A stretch of 8,004 nucleotides of DNA from Bacilli bacterium. Lineage in GTDB: Bacteria; Bacillota_I; Bacilli_A; ML615J-28; CAG-698. The translations under genes were made by a program, and so were the position numbers. Positions 1 to 6,200 of this stretch are shown piece after piece; position 1 is the first letter of the stretch; every line of letters starts with the position of its first letter. The notes below the pieces were generated by a model. That model was not told the DNA's origin and did not search any database. It worked only from the letters and a program-made list of their open reading frames with translations. The stretch spans positions 1 through 8,004 of the forward strand of contig JAEEJT010000098.1 of assembly GCA_016282055.1 (NCBI GenBank), read 5' to 3'.

Positions 1-49
1 AATCCCCAATCCCCAATCCCCAATCCCCCATCCCCCATCCCCAATCCCC
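1..49. repeat. Telomere-like (AATCCCC)7 tandem repeat
   Basis: Seven uninterrupted 7-base units: AATCCCC at 1-7, 8-14, 15-21 and 22-28, CATCCCC at 29-35 and 36-42, and AATCCCC at 43-49, followed by very AT-rich DNA. The complementary strand reads (GGGGATT)n, which can be written ATTGGGG, with two ATGGGGG variants of unchanged length. The C-rich strand lies 5' at the left end and reads inward, as in a telomere at the left end of a chromosome. The unit resembles the ciliate T2G4 telomere with one extra A, and the T-to-G change at the T/G boundary recalls the mixed repeats of Paramecium telomeres. Seeing the repeat is certain. Calling it a telomere depends on position 1 being a true molecule end, which the window cannot show. 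The alternative is an internal G-rich minisatellite. Confidence 0.7.
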
Positions 50-266
50 ATTTTATATTTCATTATTTTACTAAATAAAAATTTAAAAAATAAATAATAA
101 TTAAATTAATATTTTTTATTCAAAAATTATCAATTTAATTTTGGAAATTCAATTAAAAATCTTATCTATTATTCAATAATATAATTCTTATAGTTCATAA
201 TAATAATATTTTTATTAAATTAATAATAATAATACTATTTAAAGATAATCAATTTTAAATCTAAAT
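50..266. other. AT-rich spacer: 3' flank of the giant gene / subtelomere
   Basis: This is 217 bases between the C-rich repeat and the stop codon, with only about 17 G or C bases (about 8%), against roughly 22-33% G+C in the coding lines I sampled. I see no gene, RNA fold or repeat here. It must contain the 3' untranslated region of the minus-strand gene. AATAAA hexamers occur on the minus strand at 211-216 and 115-120. The first lies about 50 bases past the stop and is the better polyadenylation candidate, but such hexamers arise easily by chance at this composition. The drop in G+C at the stop codon supports the 3' end of the gene. Confidence 0.7.
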
Positions 267-3200
267 TTAACAATATAATCTGCAAATATTATCAGAGCAC
301 AATGAATATTGATGTCCACATGCTACACCTTGGTTACAAGATTCATAATTAACAGCACAAACGCTATTTTGACATCTATAACTGAAATCTCCAAAGCATC
401 TAGTTAATGCAGGACAATAAATTTCATTAGAAACACAGGTTCCATCCGAGCAAACAACATCATCTTCATTTGGACAAGAATAAGTAGAAGGACAAAGCTC
501 AGGTGAATCAGTAATTGTTTGTCCAATACATCTATATTTATTATCAGGGCATACTGGGGTTACAACACATTCATGATAATTATCCCTACAACTTAAATCA
601 GCACATAATACTTGTCCAATAGGACAAACTCTTTGGCTGGGGAAGCGAGAATCACTTGGTCTACAAATACCATCATCAAACATTTTGAAATCTCCATATT
701 TTTTACAAAGTCTATTATTTACGATAAATTCTGCGCACATATCAGGTCTATTTTCAGGTACGCAATAATGCATTATATCGCATTTAATAAATCCTTCTGG
801 ACAATCGCAATCAGTTTGAGATTTTACACATTCATATGTTCCATTGGCTTTACACCAGAATGGTTTACTTTTGTCTTCTTTGCATTTATCTGGAGGAGAA
901 ACACAATCTAATATATCAGATACACATTCTTTAGTATTAGGGCATAAAATATTGGTTGTTCCATTACATTCTTTTTTATTTAAAATCCATTTAACTTCTT
1001 GTCCATATCTTTCGCTTCCAACTAAAAGATTGAATAAATAAGTTCCTTCAACTTCAGGAATAAATTCGACATTATAAGTACCATCACCATTATCAATTAC
1101 TTTAGCAGTATGAACTGGGTAATCATTTCCATTATAAATAGCATTTGCAGTAACAGTAAATTCTTCGCCTCCTTCAGTAATTTTATTGTCATAGATATCA
1201 TAGCATTGGAATGTGAAATAAGCATCATCATATTTTTGAACTCCATCTAAAGGAGTTAAATCGAAATGTTCATTCGTTTCAGCACGACAAGGACCAGGTA
1301 ATACATTAAATATAGGCAATTTTTCTCCATGGTTAACAGTTGTAACTTCTTGACCTTTATAAAGTATATGTAATTGATGAGGTCCAATTTTATGAATTGA
1401 GACATCAAATTGAACACTTCCTACTTCTTTTTCTGCTTTAGAACTTTCGAAAACGGTATTTGTATTATCTTGAGTGAAATAAATTTCAAGATCATCATAT
1501 AAAGGTTCTCCAACTTTATTTCCGTATTTATCATGACCTGTAACAGTAAATGAAGGTGTATCTAAAATAGATATTTTATTTGGATCAAAGTCATAATCTA
1601 ATAAAAATCCATCTAAAGAATATCCTAATGGAATACATACTTGGTTATAAGTAGCGATTGTTTCGTTTCCACCTATAACATCAATAATATAATTTCCTGC
1701 TATTGTATATACATCATCTTCAGTTGTGATAATTTGATATTCATTATCGCATTCTGCATCTTTATTTCTATTAGTTTTTCTAACTTTATAGACCTTAGTA
1801 AACTTTTTACTTGAATCCAATGGTCCTTCAACTTTTATTGTGTAATTATCGCTATAATCTTTGTCATCAAGGCATTCTCCATTTTTATCGAAGGTATAAA
1901 GCCACATATCTAAAACTTCTCCAACTTGTATTTTTTCTTTATTTGAAGAAACTATTTGAGTTTGATTATAGTCAATTTCAGCAATAATATTTACAACAAT
2001 ATCATCCATGAAACAATATACACTATTATCTCCATCATTATAAATAGTATTCATAACCATTTTTTTAGGAGGATATTTAGGATATACTTTGAGCCTATAA
2101 GTTTTTCCATCTGGATCTAAAGTGAAAGAAATAGGTTCCAAAGTTTCATTATTATTTAATAGAGTTAAATAATGATTATCAACAATATCAGTTCTATCTT
2201 CGAATAAATTATTGAATTTATCTGCAAGAGTAAATGCTATTTCGAAAGGAGTATCAGCTTTAACTGTATCATTAGGCCTTGCATAGAAAACAGTATATCT
2301 TTTATCTGGAACTTTATCTGGTAAAACAGTATAATATGCTGGACCAACATTTTTTTTCTTCATATCATCAGCTGGATCAGCCAAAAGAACATTCATTGAA
2401 TAATCTCCTTTCTTTTCTGAATAAATAGTAATAGTATAAATACCATTTTCTGAACCGGCTTTTGCTACAGTATATTTAAATGATTTATCTTCTTGATCAA
2501 TATTAATATCTAAATCTTTGTTAAGATCAATATCATCATTATATAATAATCCTTTTTCTGTTCTTAATTCAAGAGTAAATTGTTGATAAGTTCCTGCTAC
2601 AAATGTGGCATTTTTAGGATATAAAAGACATTTATCAATTACATATGGACCATTACCATGTTTATCATCTCCATTATCGACAATAACTCCATATTTGAAA
2701 TCAGCTTTTGCTGTAGATGTGGATACAGTATAAGTAAGGTCATAAGTTCCACTTACTAAATGTTGATATACATAAAGATAATGAGGATTATCATTGAAAT
2801 CTAAACCGAAATATCCAGTATTTTGAGTAACGGTGAAACTAATATTTTCCATATCATTTCCTGATAAAGTTGGTATTAGGATTTCTACATCAGCTGGAAT
2901 TTGAGAAATATAATTATTATATTTATCATATAAAGTAATATTCAATATTAATAATTCTTTAACGTTAACAGTGAAATTATCTCCATTTTTATATTGAGTG
3001 AAGAATCCTTTACTAGTTTCTCTTGATAAAATTGATTTGCTTGGATCTGGGTCTCCTGGGATAACTTCAATAAGAACTTTAGAAGTATCAAGTTTTTCTT
3101 TATTATCATAAGTTACATCAACTCTTACTGTTCCAACGATAGTAACTGGAGTTTCTGAAGTATAGAAAACTTTTCCAATATCATTATCATAAGCTCCTTT

Positions 3201-6200
3201 TGAAGTATGATTTTTATATCCTGCATCTTTAAATACTGAAGTGAATTTACCAATATAAGAATCTGGCTCTAAAGCATTTCCATTTTTATCAAAGGCTTCA
3301 ATACTTATTGCTGGGTATGATCCTGCCTGAATAGGTGTAGCTTTTTCTTTAATAATAGTTTTAGATAAATCAATTGCTCCAGGATGAACAACAAAGTATG
3401 ATTCATGTGACATATATAATCCTTTTGGTCCTACTTTATCAGTACTAACAACATATGTTCCAGCTTTTGTTACGGGTAAAGAATATTTTCTATAACCTGT
3501 AGTATAATTAGTTTCTGAAGTTAATTTAGTAACTTCTTCTCCTCCTTTTAATGCAACTTTAACTCCTACAACTTCTTGAAGTGTTTCAGCAAAGTTGTCA
3601 TATTGATCAAATGATTCTACTTCAAAAACATAATTTGTATCAGCATTTCCATCTAAAAGATTTGTTTTTGAACCATCTTTGTAATATTTTTCCAAAATAT
3701 TTGTACGAACAACAGCATCTGGGGAAACTTCTTGTTCTGGTTTTAAATCAGTTATTAATTCATTATTTAAATATAATTTCAAAGGACATTTTCTTAAAGT
3801 TGGGAAAGTATTAGCTCTTTGGGTTGTTACAGTAATTAAAAATATACCTAATTCTCCGGCTCTTTCTTGAACATAATCAAATGTTTTATCATCTGCATCA
3901 CAAGATTCAACTTTAAATTCAAATCCGTCCCAATAATTTTTTCTTACATTTTTTGATGTTCTTATTTCTACCATCATATATCCAGTATTTCCTGCAATAT
4001 ATTTCAAATTTTGTTGAATAATTGCAGTTTTTTGGTAATCTGCTGGTTCATTTGATCCTCCTTTTCCATCACCAGCTAAAGTTATATTATATACTAATTC
4101 ATCTTTTCCATCAGTAAATACTAAATCGTAATATCCTCCTACTAAAGTTTTATATGTAAGGCCTGGATTAGCATCATCATCAATAACAAATTCGGCATAT
4201 GGTTGATTTTCAAGTACTTTATTATTTAATTTTAAATTATAAACTGTTGATTCATTTTGACTTCTTAAGTATGAAGTATATTTTACTAATTGATCTTTTG
4301 GAATAGCATCGATTCCATTACTATATTTATCTCTTGGATATAATCTATATATAGGTTCATCTTTGGCATTTTTTTCTACTGTTCCATTTTTCAATGTTTC
4401 AAAATCGTTTTTAGTTGGTTCAAATCTTTGAACTAAACTATTTAAGAAATCAATATCTTTGGTCTTAATATTAACTCTGCATGATACACATTTAATTTGA
4501 GCTAAATCAATAAATCCACTTACTGTAGTAATTCCTTTAACATAGAAAACTGCTGGATAACTTAAAACATTTAAGTCATTTCTTGATTCAACAATTGGTT
4601 TTTCTAATATTACTTTAGGAGAATTGCTTTGCTCGTCTGTATATTTAACTTGATAAGGACTTTCATTTTCAAATTGTTTTGCATCAATGTAATTATTATA
4701 TTTATCATAAGGAGTAATAAAAACTCTAATTTCTTCTCCAGCAAATGCTTCAGTTTTACTTACTTCTAATTCACTGTTATCAGCATTTGGAGCTCCGGGG
4801 GTAAATATTATTTTATATTTATCTAATGGGAAATATTTACCTGTAACAATATGTTCTCCGGCATAAGTTGATTTAAGTGTAATTAGAATATCTCCATTAT
4901 TTTGAGAAACTGGTTCTGCACTCCATGTATGTCCTTTAACAGAATTTGAAGGATTCATTTTAATTTCAAGACTAGAAAGTGCAAAGTTAATATTTGTAAT
5001 TAAATTATCATATTTATCATATAATCTATTAATCATTTGGAATTTTTCTTCAACTGAAACTTTTCCTAAATCAGATTCTAATATTTCTTCTCCAGTCATT
5101 CTGAATAATCTTGATTTAGCTGGACCGCCAGGGACTACTGTTATAGTTAATGGTTTTGGAACTTCTTCACCATCTACAAGAACTTTTGCTGGGAAAGGAT
5201 CTTTTTTTTCGGTACAATTAAAGTTAATATTATAATCTCCTGGATTTTCACCTTTTTCAAAGGTATATGTGCATTTTGTGACATCTTCTGGGAATACAAC
5301 TGAAATATGTTTTTCGGGTTCATCAAACCAATAATTCTTACGTTTATCATCAGGGGTTCTTAATTGTAAGGAAACAGATCCAGGTTCTCCGGCAACTAAT
5401 GTTATTTCAGATGGATTTAAATCTGTTTTATTTGGATCGATCTTATCTCCACTACCATCTTTATATCCTCCAGTTAATCCAATTGGGTATGTTAAGTTTT
5501 CATTTGTTTTAAGATTAGTAACTACTAATTTATAATTATCACCATCAGGTAAATATTGCCATTTCTTTTCATTTTCATCGTTATTTTCAGATTTGCATAC
5601 TGAAGATAATTTAGTTAAATCATTATTTTTAACGCATAATTTAACATCAGTAACAATAACTTTAGTTCCAACATCTAAATTCTTTACTTCTTCTTTATCA
5701 GTAACAGGATTCATGAATCTATCAAAGAAGAATAATTCGAAATTAGGATTAATTGTACTAGGTAATTTATTAAGTTCAGTTTTTGACATTTCTTTATTTT
5801 CATTTTTATTAAATGTTTTAGTTTTACTGAAATCAATTACATCAGGATTTATAACAAATTCACAATTTTTGCATTTTATTGGTTTATCTTCGTAATCAAC
5901 AGTAAAAACGGCATCTCCTGCTTTTGTAACATTTGCATGGCATTTTAAGTCGTCGAATTTTGAATTTTGAGGTTCACAAGAATCAGAAATATCAGTTTTA
6001 TCTTCATTATTAACTTCATAATCAACATCGAATTTTTTCAAATCATCATCAGTAACATTAGTAACATCATTTCCATATATATCTTTTGGATAAATATGTA
6101 AATTTGTTATATCTCCGGCTCTAACTCCGTCAGTTTTTTCAACTTCGGCATATGATTGATCTGGATCAATTGGACCAGCCCATAATTTATATCTATAAGT

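Noticed and set aside
1..49. CRISPR array or phage/IS end
   Set aside because: The unit is 7 bases with no spacers, so it is a simple tandem repeat.
115..216. AATAAA hexamers on the minus strand as defined polyadenylation signals
   Set aside because: In DNA about 92% A+T these hexamers are expected by chance, so they are mentioned under the spacer only.
612..911. Plus-strand open frames at 612-911 and 844-1041
   Set aside because: They run antisense to the Cys-rich tail, which has clear domain and cysteine patterning; their own translations show no motif or family resemblance.
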